A stretch of DNA of 64,000 bases from an uncultured Bacilli bacterium (GTDB lineage Bacteria; Bacillota_I; Bacilli_A; RF39; UBA660). The stretch spans positions 1 to 64,000 of the forward strand of contig CAKPDP010000003.1 in NCBI GenBank assembly GCA_934149105.1, in the 5' to 3' direction. The notes below the pieces were generated by a model, which worked only from the letters and a program-made list of their open reading frames with translations, ran no database searches and was not told the origin of the DNA. The position numbers and the translations under genes are program-made. Positions 17,537 to 25,362 of this stretch are shown here, one piece after another (position 1 is the first letter of the stretch; every line of letters begins with the position of its first letter).

Positions 17537-17552
17537 AAATTGTTTCCTTTTT
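17522..17552 (+). terminator. Terminator after the transglutaminase-like gene
   Basis: GGAAACAA (17523-17530) pairs with TTGTTTCC (17540-17547), followed by TTTTT; the loop contains the stop codon region. Confidence 0.8.
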
Positions 17553-17557
17553 AGGCA

Positions 17558-17603
17558 AAAATAAAAAGAGTAATTGAGAAACTATTGGTTCTTGGTTACT
17601 CTT
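17558..17603 (-). terminator. Terminator of lexA (minus strand)
   Basis: Read on the minus strand, AAGAGTAA (17596-17603) pairs with TTACTCTT (17566-17573) and is followed by T-rich sequence. Confidence 0.6.
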
Positions 17604-17610
17604 ATTTAAT

Positions 17611-18231
17611 TTAAAATTTTCTGTATAGACCGATGGCTTTGCCTAAAATAGTTACATTTTTTAAGATGATTGGTTCCATATAATCGTTTTCAGGTTGAAG
17701 TCGGAAATAATCGTTTTCTTTGAAGAAGCGTTTAAGAGTTACTTCATTATTATCATTCATGGCTATTACTAGATCACCATTTTTGGCAGTTGTCTGTCTT
17801 TCGACGATAACAATATCTCCATCATGGATACCAATATTAATCATGGAGTCTCCGTTTACTTCTAGAGTGAAGACTTCTTTTCTTTTAGGGACTAGGTAAG
17901 CTGGTAAAGAGAAATATTCGTTAGGGATTTCAATAGCTTCAATAGGATTACCCGCTGTAACTTTTCCTAGAAAAGGTACTTCAAGGATACTTTTATTTAA
18001 GTTTTCATATTCATTAGGAACTAATAATTCAATAGCGTGATTGCTACTGGGACTTCTTTTTAATAAGCCTTTTTTGATTAGATTGTTAATATGAACATGG
18101 ACAGTTGCAGGACTATTTAAGTCTAAAGCCTTGCATATTTGTCTTATTGAAGGTGGGTATTTGTTTTCAGCATGGAATTTTTTAATGTAATCTAAAATAT
18201 CTTTTTGCCTTTTAGTTAAATCATCTTTCAT
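17611..18231 (-). CDS. lexA: LexA SOS repressor
   Basis: 206 residues. N-terminal winged-helix DNA-binding domain (about 1-70, LTKRQKDILDYI at the start), the Ala93-Gly94 self-cleavage site in KVTAGNP, and the catalytic pair Ser129 (GDSM) and Lys167 (TLKRF). I start it at 18231, where AGAGGT precedes the ATG and the sequence begins MKDDLTKRQ; the frame is open 19 codons further but runs through the promoter. The promoter and a palindromic operator lie immediately upstream, consistent with autoregulation. Confidence 0.96.
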   Translation of the reverse strand: MKDDLTKRQKDILDYIKKFHAENKYPPSIRQICKALDLNSPATVHVHINNLIKKGLLKRSPSSNHAIELLVPNEYENLNKSILEVPFLGKVTAGNPIEAIEIPNEYFSLPAYLVPKRKEVFTLEVNGDSMINIGIHDGDIVIVERQTTAKNGDLVIAMNDNNEVTLKRFFKENDYFRLQPENDYMEPIILKNVTILGKAIGLYRKF

Positions 18232-18255
18232 TTCATTACCTCTTTTCTTTTTATA

Positions 18256-18284
18256 AGAATAACATATAATTGTTTGTTTGTCAA
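18256..18284 (-). promoter_or_regulatory. lexA promoter
   Basis: On the minus strand TTGACA (18284-18279) and TATTCT (18261-18256) with a 17-nt spacer. The -35 overlaps the palindrome at 18281-18296. Confidence 0.7.
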
Positions 18285-18296
18285 ACACTTGTTTGA
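18281..18296. promoter_or_regulatory. Candidate LexA operator (SOS box)
   Basis: TCAAACACTTGTTTGA is a 7-bp perfect palindrome around CT. Its AAC-N4-GTT core equals the core of the Gram-positive SOS box (GAAC-N4-GTTC), and it overlaps the lexA -35. Confidence 0.65.
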
Positions 18297-18304
18297 AATT
18301 TTAT

Positions 18305-19243
18305 TTAAGAATGAGAAATTACTTTATCACCTTGATAGACATTCCTTTTAACCATTTCTTTGTCGATATCATTTAATAAACAGAATTTTTTTAATAACCA
18401 AGTTGGTTCAATTAAATCTTCTTTAACGGGATCGGAAGTAATTCTATGAATAACTATTTCTGGTCTTAAGAGTTCTAATTGTTCAATGACAATATCAATA
18501 TATTCATCTTTAGTTAGAACAGGAAAGGGATTAATTTTATACATTAATTCAAGAGGGGTATTTTTAGAAATATTTAACATATGAATTTTTAGGCCTTGAA
18601 TATCTAAATTATTTAAATATTTAACAGTTTCTAGCATCATGTCTTTAGTTTCATAGGGAAGGCCATTAATTATATGAACAACGACATTAATGTTATGACT
18701 ACGTAATTTTTTGACGACGGTTTCAAAGCATTCTAGGGTATGACATCTATTTATTAATTTAGAGGTAGAATTATGAATGGTTTGTAGTCCTAATTCTACT
18801 ACTAAGTAAGTCCTTTTATTTAGAACAGTTAAGTAGTCAAGACATTCTTCGTCAATGGCATCACATCTAGTGGCAATAGCAAGTCCTATGACATCGGGTA
18901 ATTTTAAAATGGGTTCATACTTTTCTTTTAAGACTTCTACTTTAGCATAGGTATTAGTACGAGCTTGGAAATAGGCAATATATTTACAAGTAGGCCATTT
19001 TTTCTGAATAATAGATTTAATTTTAGTGAATTGAGTAATGAGATCATCATTTTTATCACCACCATATTCACCACTACCAGTTTTAGAACAATATATACAG
19101 CCTCCATAGCCTACTTTTCCATCTAAATTTGGACAAGTGAAGCCGGCGTTTAAGCTTACTTTGGATACTTTGGTAGAAAAAGTAGTTTTGTAATGGTAAT
19201 TTAAGGTGTGATATCTTTTATTATCTAGAGTATATTTAAACAT
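18305..19243 (-). CDS. TIGR01212-family radical SAM protein (YtqA-like)
   Basis: 312 residues. The N-terminus KRYHTLNYHYKTTFSTKVSK and the extended cluster motif CPNLDG...GYGGCIYCS (three cysteines near residues 38, 48 and 51) are hallmarks of the YtqA/YhcC family, related to Elp3-like radical SAM proteins; the substrate is not established. No strong Shine-Dalgarno is visible at the start. It lies downstream of spoIVFB in divergent orientation and upstream of lexA on the same strand. Confidence 0.87.
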   Translation of the reverse strand: MFKYTLDNKRYHTLNYHYKTTFSTKVSKVSLNAGFTCPNLDGKVGYGGCIYCSKTGSGEYGGDKNDDLITQFTKIKSIIQKKWPTCKYIAYFQARTNTYAKVEVLKEKYEPILKLPDVIGLAIATRCDAIDEECLDYLTVLNKRTYLVVELGLQTIHNSTSKLINRCHTLECFETVVKKLRSHNINVVVHIINGLPYETKDMMLETVKYLNNLDIQGLKIHMLNISKNTPLELMYKINPFPVLTKDEYIDIVIEQLELLRPEIVIHRITSDPVKEDLIEPTWLLKKFCLLNDIDKEMVKRNVYQGDKVISHS

Positions 19244-19282
19244 TTTATCAAGTCCGTTTCTTTTAAATATATTATCATATAA

Positions 19283-19318
19283 ATATTATTTAGTAAACTT
19301 ATATTATTTAGTAAACTT
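19283..19318. repeat. Perfect 18-bp tandem duplication
   Basis: ATATTATTTAGTAAACTT occurs at 19283-19300 and again at 19301-19318, in the divergent spacer between the radical SAM gene and spoIVFB. Confidence 0.85.
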
Positions 19319-19353
19319 ATTTTAAAAGTAGTTAGAGTAACATATAATGTGGT

Positions 19354-20103
19354 ATGAAAATAAAGATTGAATTTCATTATACGTATTTATTAATGATGTT
19401 AGGTTTTATTGTAACAGGCTGTATTAAAAATGTTTTAATAATTACTAGTTTAATTTTAATTCATGAATTAGGACATTTTATTGTGGCAAAAATGGTAGGA
19501 GTTAAAGTAGAGAAAATAATTATATATCCTTATGGAGGAGTTACTAAACTTAAAGGGAAGATAAATCTTAGTATTAATAAGGAACTTATGATTGCAGTAG
19601 CGGGTATTTTAGTACAAATTGGATATTATTATTTAGTTAGAAAACTAAATTTTTTTTCGGAGGAGACAGAATATTTATTTTCTATTTATCATTATAGTTT
19701 GGTATCTTTTAATTTATTACCTATATTTCCTTTAGATGGGGGGAGGATTGTAAATTTATTATTAGATAAGTTTATTCCTTTTAAGATGGCTAATGTTATA
19801 ACAATAATTGTTTCTTTAGTTGTAATTGTTGTTGTTAGTAGTAGTTCTTTATTTTTTATTCATAACTATAGTTATGTTATGAGCCTTAGTATTTTAGGGT
19901 ATGATTTGTATAAATTTTATAAAGAATTAGATATGATATTTCAGAGATTTCTATTAGAAAGATATTTATATAATTTTAAATTTTATGATGTTAAGGTTAT
20001 TAAAAAGAAAGAGAATATGTATAAAGATAGAAAACATATTATTGATAATAAATTTGAAGATGATGTTCTTGCTAAAATGTTTGACAATAGTAAATATATA
20101 TGA
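19354..20103 (+). CDS. spoIVFB: SpoIVFB-like intramembrane metalloprotease
   Basis: 249-residue M50 protease. HELGH at residues 37-41 inside a helix and the second site FPLDGGR near residue 130 mark a site-2 protease; the C-terminal cytoplasmic part (about 180-249) is a short basic tail rather than a clear CBS domain. In B. subtilis SpoIVFB processes pro-SigK, and there too it directly precedes rplU, ysxB and rpmA, as here; this synteny supports the name. SpoIVFA is absent. There is no good Shine-Dalgarno, and a TATAAT at 19343-19348 lies only 6 nt before the ATG, so the mRNA could be nearly leaderless. Confidence 0.85.
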   Translation: MKIKIEFHYTYLLMMLGFIVTGCIKNVLIITSLILIHELGHFIVAKMVGVKVEKIIIYPYGGVTKLKGKINLSINKELMIAVAGILVQIGYYYLVRKLNFFSEETEYLFSIYHYSLVSFNLLPIFPLDGGRIVNLLLDKFIPFKMANVITIIVSLVVIVVVSSSSLFFIHNYSYVMSLSILGYDLYKFYKELDMIFQRFLLERYLYNFKFYDVKVIKKKENMYKDRKHIIDNKFEDDVLAKMFDNSKYI

Positions 20104-20109
20104 TAAAAT
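20081..20109 (+). promoter_or_regulatory. Promoter of rplU operon
   Basis: TTGACA (20081-20086), 17-nt spacer, TAAAAT (20104-20109), overlapping the 3' end of spoIVFB. Confidence 0.7.
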
Positions 20110-20115
20110 TAATAT

Positions 20116-20215
20116 GTTTTAATGACCTCAAGTTGGTTTACAACCGCACGGAAAGGGTAGAAGAAGAGTAGAAATACCACCTTATATGGCGAGTCTTAAA
20201 ACACAAAAAAAGAGG
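20116..20215 (+). ncRNA. Candidate L21 leader (5' UTR of rplU)
   Basis: The untranslated leader between the promoter and the rplU ribosome site is about 100 nt and richer in GC than its surroundings, with a GTTG/CAAC hairpin around 20130-20145 and conserved-looking stretches (CCGCACGGAAAGGGTAG, ATGGCGAGTC). Bacillota have an autoregulatory L21 leader at this place; assignment rests on position and structure-like features, not on a covariance search. An in-frame ATG at 20186 lies inside it and is not the rplU start. Confidence 0.6.
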
Positions 20216-20224
20216 AGGTATAAA

Positions 20225-20524
20225 ATGAAAGCTATTATTGAAACTGGTGGAAAACAATACCATGTAGCTGAAGGAGATACTATTTTTGTTGAAAAATTAG
20301 ATCTTGAAGAAGGTCAAAAAGTAGTATTTGATAAAGTGCTTATGGCTAATGGTGTTATTGGTAATCCTTATGTTAAGGGTGCTACTGTTGAAGGTGAAGT
20401 AGTTAAGAATGGTAAGAGTAAAAAGATCACTGTTTTTAAATATGTTCCTAATCATAGATCTAGTAAGACTAAACAAGGTCACCGTCAACCTTATACAAAA
20501 GTTGAAATTAAAAAAATTAAGTAG
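20225..20524 (+). CDS. rplU: Ribosomal protein bL21
   Basis: 99 residues, canonical L21 starting [18 protein letters not shown] and ending with [10 protein letters not shown]. The ATG at 20225 has GAGGAGGT 6 nt before it. First gene of rplU-prp-rpmA; prp begins 6 nt after the stop. Confidence 0.97.
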   Translation: MKAIIETGGKQYHVAEGDTIFVEKLDLEEGQKVVFDKVLMANGVIGNPYVKGATVEGEVVKNGKSKKITVFKYVPNHRSSKTKQGHRQPYTKVEIKKIK

Positions 20525-20530
20525 GCTATT

Positions 20531-20845
20531 ATGATAGTAGTTAAAACTTATAATAAGGATAATAATATTTTAAAGATTTCTATAAAAGGGCATGCTAATT
20601 ATAAAGAATATGGTAATGATATTGTTTGTGCTTCGGTTAGTAGTATAGCTTTATGTACGGTTAATGCTATTTTAACTTTTAATAAAGAAAGTATTTCAGT
20701 TATAGAGAATGATGGACTACTAGTAATAAATGTTTTAAAAAAAGATGATAGTACAACTAAAAAGTTACTTATAAATATGCTTAGATGTTTGAAAGATGTA
20801 GAAACAGATTATCCTGCTAATATTAAAATAAGTGAGGAGGAATGA
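20531..20845 (+). CDS. prp: Ribosomal-processing cysteine protease Prp (YsxB)
   Basis: 104 residues. The catalytic pair is His21 (KGHANY) and Cys33 (DIVCASVS), in the conserved arrangement of the Prp family. Prp removes the N-terminal extension of ribosomal protein L27 in Bacillota. The substrate is encoded by the next gene, which indeed has an extended N-terminus with the expected cleavage motif. Codon overlap or near overlap with rpmA. Confidence 0.95.
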   Translation: MIVVKTYNKDNNILKISIKGHANYKEYGNDIVCASVSSIALCTVNAILTFNKESISVIENDGLLVINVLKKDDSTTKKLLINMLRCLKDVETDYPANIKISEEE

Positions 20846-20847
20846 AG

Positions 20848-21132
20848 ATGGAATTCTTAAAGTTAAATATTCAATTATTTGCTCATAAGAAAGGACAATC
20901 ATCTACTAGTAACGGAAGAGATTCTGCTGGTAGAAGATTAGGTGCAAAAGCTGCTGATGGTGAATATATTGAAGCTGGTTCAATTATTTATCGTCAAAGA
21001 GGAACTAAAATTCATCCAGGTAAGAATGTTGGTAGAGGTAAAGATGATACTTTATATGCTACTATGTCTGGTTATGTTAAATATGGTTTAGGAAATGGTA
21101 GAAAACAAGTTAGTGTTAATGAGACTAGATAG
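20848..21132 (+). CDS. rpmA: Ribosomal protein bL27 with cleavable N-terminal extension
   Basis: 94 residues. It starts [11 protein letters not shown] followed by AHKKGQSS; cleavage after Phe11 by Prp would leave the N-terminal Ala-His-Lys-Lys that reaches the peptidyl-transferase centre. GAGGAGG lies 9 nt before ATG 20848; an ATG at 20842 is closer than usual and adds only two residues. Last gene of the operon, followed by a strong terminator. Confidence 0.96.
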   Translation: MEFLKLNIQLFAHKKGQSSTSNGRDSAGRRLGAKAADGEYIEAGSIIYRQRGTKIHPGKNVGRGKDDTLYATMSGYVKYGLGNGRKQVSVNETR

Positions 21133-21152
21133 TTTTTTATCTTTTTTCTTTT

Positions 21153-21184
21153 AAAGATCTTCAAAAAAATGAAGATCTTTTTTT
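21153..21184 (+). terminator. Terminator after rpmA
   Basis: AAAGATCTTC (21153-21162) pairs perfectly with GAAGATCTTT (21171-21180), followed by T residues. Confidence 0.88.
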
Positions 21185-21202
21185 CTTTTGTTATTTACTT
21201 AT

Positions 21203-21265
21203 AAAACCTTTAATTAATTAAATGTATATTTATTAACTAATAAGATACTGAAAAGAAAAGGTTTT
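21203..21265. promoter_or_regulatory. Spaced inverted repeat upstream of the bacteriocin-type operon
   Basis: AAAACCTTT (21203-21211) and AAAGGTTTT (21257-21265), 45 nt apart, in the only upstream space of the operon. Could be a looped operator; no regulator gene is next to it. Confidence 0.3.
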
Positions 21266-21308
21266 CAATTAGAAAAAGATAATAATATAAGTAGAGGAGG
21301 TAAAAGAG

Positions 21309-23396
21309 ATGAAAAAAAACTTAATTGTTATTCAAGAGTATGCTAAAGAATGCGGAAGTGCTTGTTTATTATCAATTATTCGCTATTTTGGTGGCAATGT
21401 TAGTATGAATTATTTGGTTGATATTACAAAAACAGATAATAAAGGAACTAACTTTTATAATTTAGAAGTGGCTAGTAAAAAAGTAGGCTTAAGGGCAAAA
21501 AGTTACAAAGTATCAGAAATAGAACAATTATTTTTGATAAAAGAACCTTTTATTACTCAAATTATAGTTGATGGTTTTACACATTTTGTAGTAGTTTATA
21601 AGACTACTACAAATAAAGTTATATTAATGGATCCTAGTAATGGTAAAACAGTAATGAGTGTTAAAAAATTTTTAGAAATATGGTCAGGTTATGTAATGCT
21701 TTTTGAAAAAGAAAAGGAGTTGCCTACTCAAAAAGAAAAGAGTTACTTGAAAAAGATAATAGTTAGAGTACTTAAAGAAAATAAAAGAATAATTTTAAAA
21801 ATATGGGAACTTTCGATTATTTTTACGATAATGACATGTATTTTGGCTTTTTATATTAGCTTGGTTATTAATAAGGATATAGGATATGATATTAATAATT
21901 TAGTTGTAATTAGTATGATATTTTTAAATATAGCAATGGTTAAGGTTCTATCTGATTATTGTAGATATGAATTGTTATTGTTTTTAAATCAAAAATTAGA
22001 TCTATCTATTATGATTAATACTTTCAATAAAATACTTTTACTTCCTTATAATTATTATAAAACTAAAACAACAGGAGAGGTTATAAGTAGAATAAATGAT
22101 ATAATTAGTGTTAGAAATATTATAAGTAAAGTTATAATAGCAGTTTGTTTAGATATGTTAATAACGATAGGATCAGCTTTGGTACTTATGACTATTTCTA
22201 TACGGATGTTTGGGATTTTGTTAATAATTATTTTTGGTTATTTTTTGGTTTTAGGTATTAGTAGTCTGTTTATAAGAAAGTTTACTAATTTAAATCAAGA
22301 AAATAATGCGAAACTGAATTCTTTCTTGGTAGAGAATATATCGGGTTATGAAACAATTAAAGGATTACATATTGAAAGTATTATTCAAAAGAAGTTTTCT
22401 AAGATGTATAGTAATTTTTTAGAGACTAATTTGTTTTATGAACGAGTTATTAATCTAGAGAAGTTAGCTAAGGAAATGTTAGAAGTTATAATGATAGTGT
22501 TAGTGATATTTGTAGGAATAAGGGAAGTTAATAATGGTAATTTAAGTTTGGGGAGTTTTTTAACATTTTCAGTTCTTATGAATTATTTTTTAGAGCCATT
22601 AAAAGACATTTTGACTTTGAATAAAGACTATTTTTATACTAAAAATGCTCTTAAAAGATTAGAAAATCTTCTAGAAGTAGATAGTGTTAAATTTTTAGAA
22701 CATGATCTGAAAATGGAAGGAGATATCACAGTAAGGAACTTATCTTTTTCTTATAATTATTATCACGATATTTTGAGAGATATCAATTTTAAAATTAAAA
22801 AGCAAGAAAAAATTTTGATTTTAGGATCTTCAGGTAGCGGTAAAAGTACATTGCTAAAAATTTTATATAATTATTATGATATTGATAGAAATAAAATTTT
22901 GATTGGTAATAACGATTTAATGGACTATGGAAAGGAAAATATCAGAAGAAATATGTGTTATATTTCACAAAATGAAATATTATACAATGATACAATTAAA
23001 AATAATATTTTGTTGGACCGAGATATAAGTTATGATGATTTTTTGAATATTTGTCATTTGTTTTATATAAATGAGATAGTGCAAGATAAGATATTGGGAT
23101 ATGATACTTTATTAGAGGAGAGTGGTTCAAATATTTCGGGAGGTGAGAGACAAAGAATAATTTTAGCTAGAACTTTACTAAAAAAGAGCGAACTTATTTT
23201 AATTGATGAGGGATTTAGTCAAATTGATGTAAATTTAGAAAGAAAAATACTTAAAAATATTTTTGAGTATTATAAGGATAAAATGATGATAATTGTTTCT
23301 CATAGAAAAGAAAATATGGATCTGTACGATAAAGTTTTAATGCTTAAAGATGGAAAAATAGTTAAGAATTTAGAAAGGAATAAGAGTTATGAGTAA
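21309..23396 (+). CDS. Bacteriocin-type ABC exporter with C39 peptidase domain
   Basis: 695 residues in the classical three-part layout: C39 cysteine peptidase (about 1-135; Gln9, Cys15 in KECGSAC, His92 in THFVVV, Asp108 in MDPSNG), six-helix membrane domain (about 160-440) and ATPase (about 475-695; Walker A GSSGSGKST near 505, signature SGGERQR near 608, Walker B LILIDEG near 628). Such exporters cut double-glycine leaders and secrete the peptide. Two short peptide genes of this kind follow downstream. Preceded by AGGAGGT; overlaps the next gene by 8 nt. Confidence 0.96.
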   Translation: MKKNLIVIQEYAKECGSACLLSIIRYFGGNVSMNYLVDITKTDNKGTNFYNLEVASKKVGLRAKSYKVSEIEQLFLIKEPFITQIIVDGFTHFVVVYKTTTNKVILMDPSNGKTVMSVKKFLEIWSGYVMLFEKEKELPTQKEKSYLKKIIVRVLKENKRIILKIWELSIIFTIMTCILAFYISLVINKDIGYDINNLVVISMIFLNIAMVKVLSDYCRYELLLFLNQKLDLSIMINTFNKILLLPYNYYKTKTTGEVISRINDIISVRNIISKVIIAVCLDMLITIGSALVLMTISIRMFGILLIIIFGYFLVLGISSLFIRKFTNLNQENNAKLNSFLVENISGYETIKGLHIESIIQKKFSKMYSNFLETNLFYERVINLEKLAKEMLEVIMIVLVIFVGIREVNNGNLSLGSFLTFSVLMNYFLEPLKDILTLNKDYFYTKNALKRLENLLEVDSVKFLEHDLKMEGDITVRNLSFSYNYYHDILRDINFKIKKQEKILILGSSGSGKSTLLKILYNYYDIDRNKILIGNNDLMDYGKENIRRNMCYISQNEILYNDTIKNNILLDRDISYDDFLNICHLFYINEIVQDKILGYDTLLEESGSNISGGERQRIILARTLLKKSELILIDEGFSQIDVNLERKILKNIFEYYKDKMMIIVSHRKENMDLYDKVLMLKDGKIVKNLERNKSYE

Positions 23397-23814
23397 TACT
23401 ATTGAAGAAGAAATTTTAAGGAAACGTACCCCTATCCTAATTAATAGTCTAAATTATATTTTAATCTTTATGATAATAGTATTTATAATTATAATTAATT
23501 TTAATTCTTATTCAGAATATTTTGAAGGTATAGGAAGAGTAGTGTTTAGAAAAGGAGAATATTATATAGAAATAAAAACTGATCTAGATAATTACGAGAA
23601 ACTAAAAAATAAAACTATTTTGGAAATAGAGAAATTAAAATATAAGTATCAGATCGAGGAACAATATTCTAAAATGAATATTGATGTTGACTATAATAAC
23701 TATAAAATTATATATTTAAAATGTGAATTAGATGATAAATATAGAATTAATAATTATGCTATTAAAGTAAAGATTAATCTAGGAAAGAAAAAACTTATTG
23801 ATTATATAAAGTAA
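23389..23814 (+). CDS. Shortened HlyD-like secretion accessory protein
   Basis: 141 residues with one membrane helix (about 18-40), a short beta-like stretch (IGRVVFRKGEYYIEI), a helical segment and a C-terminus KVKINLGKKKLIDYIK. That tail resembles the end of LcnD/HlyD-type accessory proteins (about 450 residues), while the long coiled-coil hairpin and lipoyl-like halves are missing. Its start overlaps the exporter gene, and the precursor peptides follow. It may be a minimal adaptor; an immunity role is the main alternative. Confidence 0.7.
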   Translation: MSNTIEEEILRKRTPILINSLNYILIFMIIVFIIIINFNSYSEYFEGIGRVVFRKGEYYIEIKTDLDNYEKLKNKTILEIEKLKYKYQIEEQYSKMNIDVDYNNYKIIYLKCELDDKYRINNYAIKVKINLGKKKLIDYIK

Positions 23815-23828
23815 AGGATGGTGAATAA

Positions 23829-23969
23829 ATGCTAGAACTTAATGATTTAGAAAAGCAAGGCATAAACGGAAAAGGATTAAGCATAGGATGGATTTCTCTT
23901 ATTGGGGGATTGGGTTCATTACTAGTAGGAATACTAGAAGGATTTTTTCATCCTAGTGCTTGTAGATAA
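23829..23969 (+). CDS. Putative bacteriocin precursor peptide 1 (46 residues)
   Basis: Reads MLELNDLEKQGINGK, then GLSIGWISLIGGLGSLLVG and a tail ending in PSACR. The leader-like part aligns with peptide 2 at I-x-G-x-GLS, but position -1 is Lys (GK) rather than Gly. The following part is hydrophobic, glycine-rich with a GxxxG-like pattern (GSLLVG), and has one cysteine near the C-terminus. GGATGG precedes the start by about 6 nt. It lies 14 nt after the accessory gene. Confidence 0.75.
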   Translation: MLELNDLEKQGINGKGLSIGWISLIGGLGSLLVGILEGFFHPSACR

Positions 23970-23986
23970 GAAGGAGGAAAATAAAA

Positions 23987-24154
23987 ATGCAAGAATTAAA
24001 TAAAAAAGAAAAATATGAAATTAGTGGGGGAGGATTATCGGTTACAGCCTTAAATGCTATAGCAAGGCTGATAGGAACGGTCTTTGATTTAGGAAAAGCT
24101 TTAGGAAGTTCTTTAAGACGTGCTATAGGAGGAGGAATATGTCCTCTTAAGTAA
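23987..24154 (+). CDS. Putative bacteriocin precursor peptide 2 (55 residues)
   Basis: Reads MQELNKKEKYEISGG then GLSVTALNAIARLIG and continues with a glycine-rich basic part ending GICPLK. The leader is a textbook double-glycine leader (L at -12, E, I at -4, GG at -2/-1), a substrate type for the C39 exporter in the same operon. The predicted mature peptide of about 40 residues is cationic with a GKALG (GxxxG) helix motif. AAGGAGG precedes the ATG. Together with peptide 1 it could form a two-peptide (class IIb) bacteriocin; this is inferred. Confidence 0.82.
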   Translation: MQELNKKEKYEISGGGLSVTALNAIARLIGTVFDLGKALGSSLRRAIGGGICPLK

Positions 24155-24155
24155 G

Positions 24156-24191
24156 AAAAGTGAGTATATGTATTTGCATGTACTCTTTTTT
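24156..24191 (+). terminator. Terminator of the bacteriocin-type operon
   Basis: GAGTATATG (24162-24170) pairs with CATGTACTC (24177-24185, one G-U), followed by TTTTTTC. Confidence 0.78.
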
Positions 24192-24231
24192 CTTAGGACT
24201 AGAATATTATGAAGAATTTTGTTGTTAATTG

Positions 24232-24260
24232 TTGTTTCTTAGAAAAATACGTGTTATAAT
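24232..24260 (+). promoter_or_regulatory. Promoter of rpsU
   Basis: TTGTTT (24232-24237), 17-nt spacer, TATAAT (24255-24260). Confidence 0.65.
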
Positions 24261-24296
24261 ACTTATTGATAAAAAGCAGAAGGGAGGGATATAGAA

Positions 24297-24509
24297 ATGC
24301 CTGCAGTATGTGTTAGAAATAATAACGTTGATGGTGCACTAAAGAGTTTAAGAACTCAACTTGCAAAAGATGGTACCCTTTCTACAGCTAGAGATAGAGC
24401 GGATGGTTATAAAAAGCCTGGTGTAAGAGCTAGACTTGAAAAAGAAAATAATACTAGAAATTGTCGTAATAGAAATAGTAAAGGTAATGGTCATAGAAAG
24501 AACTATTAG
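24297..24509 (+). CDS. rpsU: Ribosomal protein bS21
   Basis: 70 residues. VDGALKSLRTQLAKDGTLST matches the S21 core (family: ALRRFKRxVxKxGTLxE), followed by a basic tail. It is about 12 residues longer than the usual 58, with an Asn/Arg-rich C-terminus, and the core is divergent. Position before yqeY is the conserved order in Bacillota, which supports the call. GGGAGGG precedes the start. Confidence 0.88.
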   Translation: MPAVCVRNNNVDGALKSLRTQLAKDGTLSTARDRADGYKKPGVRARLEKENNTRNCRNRNSKGNGHRKNY

Positions 24510-24536
24510 TGTTTATGAGATTGGAGCTTTGATAAT

Positions 24537-24986
24537 ATGAGTTTATCAGAACAAATTAATGATGATTTAAAGACTGCTATGAAGTCTAAGGATAGTTTTA
24601 CTTTAGGTGTTATTAGAATGCTAAAGGGGGCTATTCAGATGGCAAAGACTAATGTTCATGACGATATCAGTGATGATAGTGTTATTGATGTTGTAGCAAA
24701 ACAAATTAAGCTTCGTAAAGATGCAGTTAAAGAATTTAGAACAGCTGGTCGTGAAGATTTAGCTTCTCAAAATGAAAAAGAAATAGTAGTTTTAGAAAAA
24801 TATTTACCAGCACAGCTTTCCAAAGAAGAAGTATTAGAAATAGTTGAAGAGGCTTTTGAAAAAGTTAATCCTTCTTCGCAGAAAGAAATGGGACTTATTA
24901 TGAAAGAAGTTACTCCTAAATTAAAGGGAAGAGCAGATATGAGGCAAGTAAGTCAGATTATAAAAGATAAGCTTGTTAATTTATAA
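24537..24986 (+). CDS. yqeY: YqeY/GatB-domain protein
   Basis: 149 residues, a stand-alone YqeY domain (MSLSEQINDDLKTAMKSKDS at the start, VVLEKYLPAQLSKEE and a QVSQIIKDKL-type end). The domain also forms the tail of the amidotransferase subunit GatB, where it contacts tRNA; the role of the stand-alone form is not settled. Co-transcribed with rpsU. Confidence 0.93.
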   Translation: MSLSEQINDDLKTAMKSKDSFTLGVIRMLKGAIQMAKTNVHDDISDDSVIDVVAKQIKLRKDAVKEFRTAGREDLASQNEKEIVVLEKYLPAQLSKEEVLEIVEEAFEKVNPSSQKEMGLIMKEVTPKLKGRADMRQVSQIIKDKLVNL

Positions 24987-25018
24987 ACTATATGGTATTC
25001 AATACTATATAGTTTTTT
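24985..25018 (+). terminator. Terminator after yqeY
   Basis: 14-bp stem (24985-24998 with 25002-25015, one G-U), TCA loop, T-tract. Confidence 0.82.
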
Positions 25019-25077
25019 TAATGTTTAGTTATTTTACTCATATAATATATTAATAGTATAGAAAAGGATAAAAGAAG

Positions 25078-25314
25078 ATGAAGATAACTAAATGTTTAGA
25101 TAAGTATTTAAATGATGATAATTATCAAATAATTGTTATGAAAGATATGGTTAATGTTATAAATTATATAGAGATTAAAGATTTTAGTAATAGTAAGATA
25201 GTTATTAAAAACTCTTTAGGGATAACTAATATTATAGGAGAAGATTTAACTATTGTTAAAATGTTGGATAGAGAGATATTGATTGTAGGAACAATTAAGA
25301 GAATAGATTTTTAG
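25078..25314 (+). CDS. yqfC: YqfC-like sporulation protein
   Basis: 78 residues, mostly beta: NYQIIVMKDMVNVINYIEI, a central IVIKNSLGITNIIGEDLTI and a C-terminal EILIVGTI. This matches the small YqfC family (SigE-controlled in Bacillus), and the gene lies directly before yqfD as usual. AAAGGA precedes the ATG. A CATATAAT at about 25039-25046 could be a SigE-type -10, but no matching -35 was convincing. Confidence 0.8.
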   Translation: MKITKCLDKYLNDDNYQIIVMKDMVNVINYIEIKDFSNSKIVIKNSLGITNIIGEDLTIVKMLDREILIVGTIKRIDF

Positions 25315-25346
25315 TATAGAGGAGTATTTGATTAATATAATTAAAT

Positions 25347-25362
25347 AGGTGGTGATACTATT
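25347..25362 (+). promoter_or_regulatory. Ribosome binding site deciding an ATT start of yqfD
   Basis: AGGTGGTGAT (25347-25356) is a nearly complete match to the anti-Shine-Dalgarno complement; 3 nt later comes in-frame ATT (25360). The next in-frame start, GTG 25381, is 24 nt away, too far. Confidence 0.55.

Noticed and set aside
20186..20224. In-frame ATG upstream of rplU
   Set aside because: It lies in the leader, has no ribosome site, and adds a basic peptide foreign to L21.
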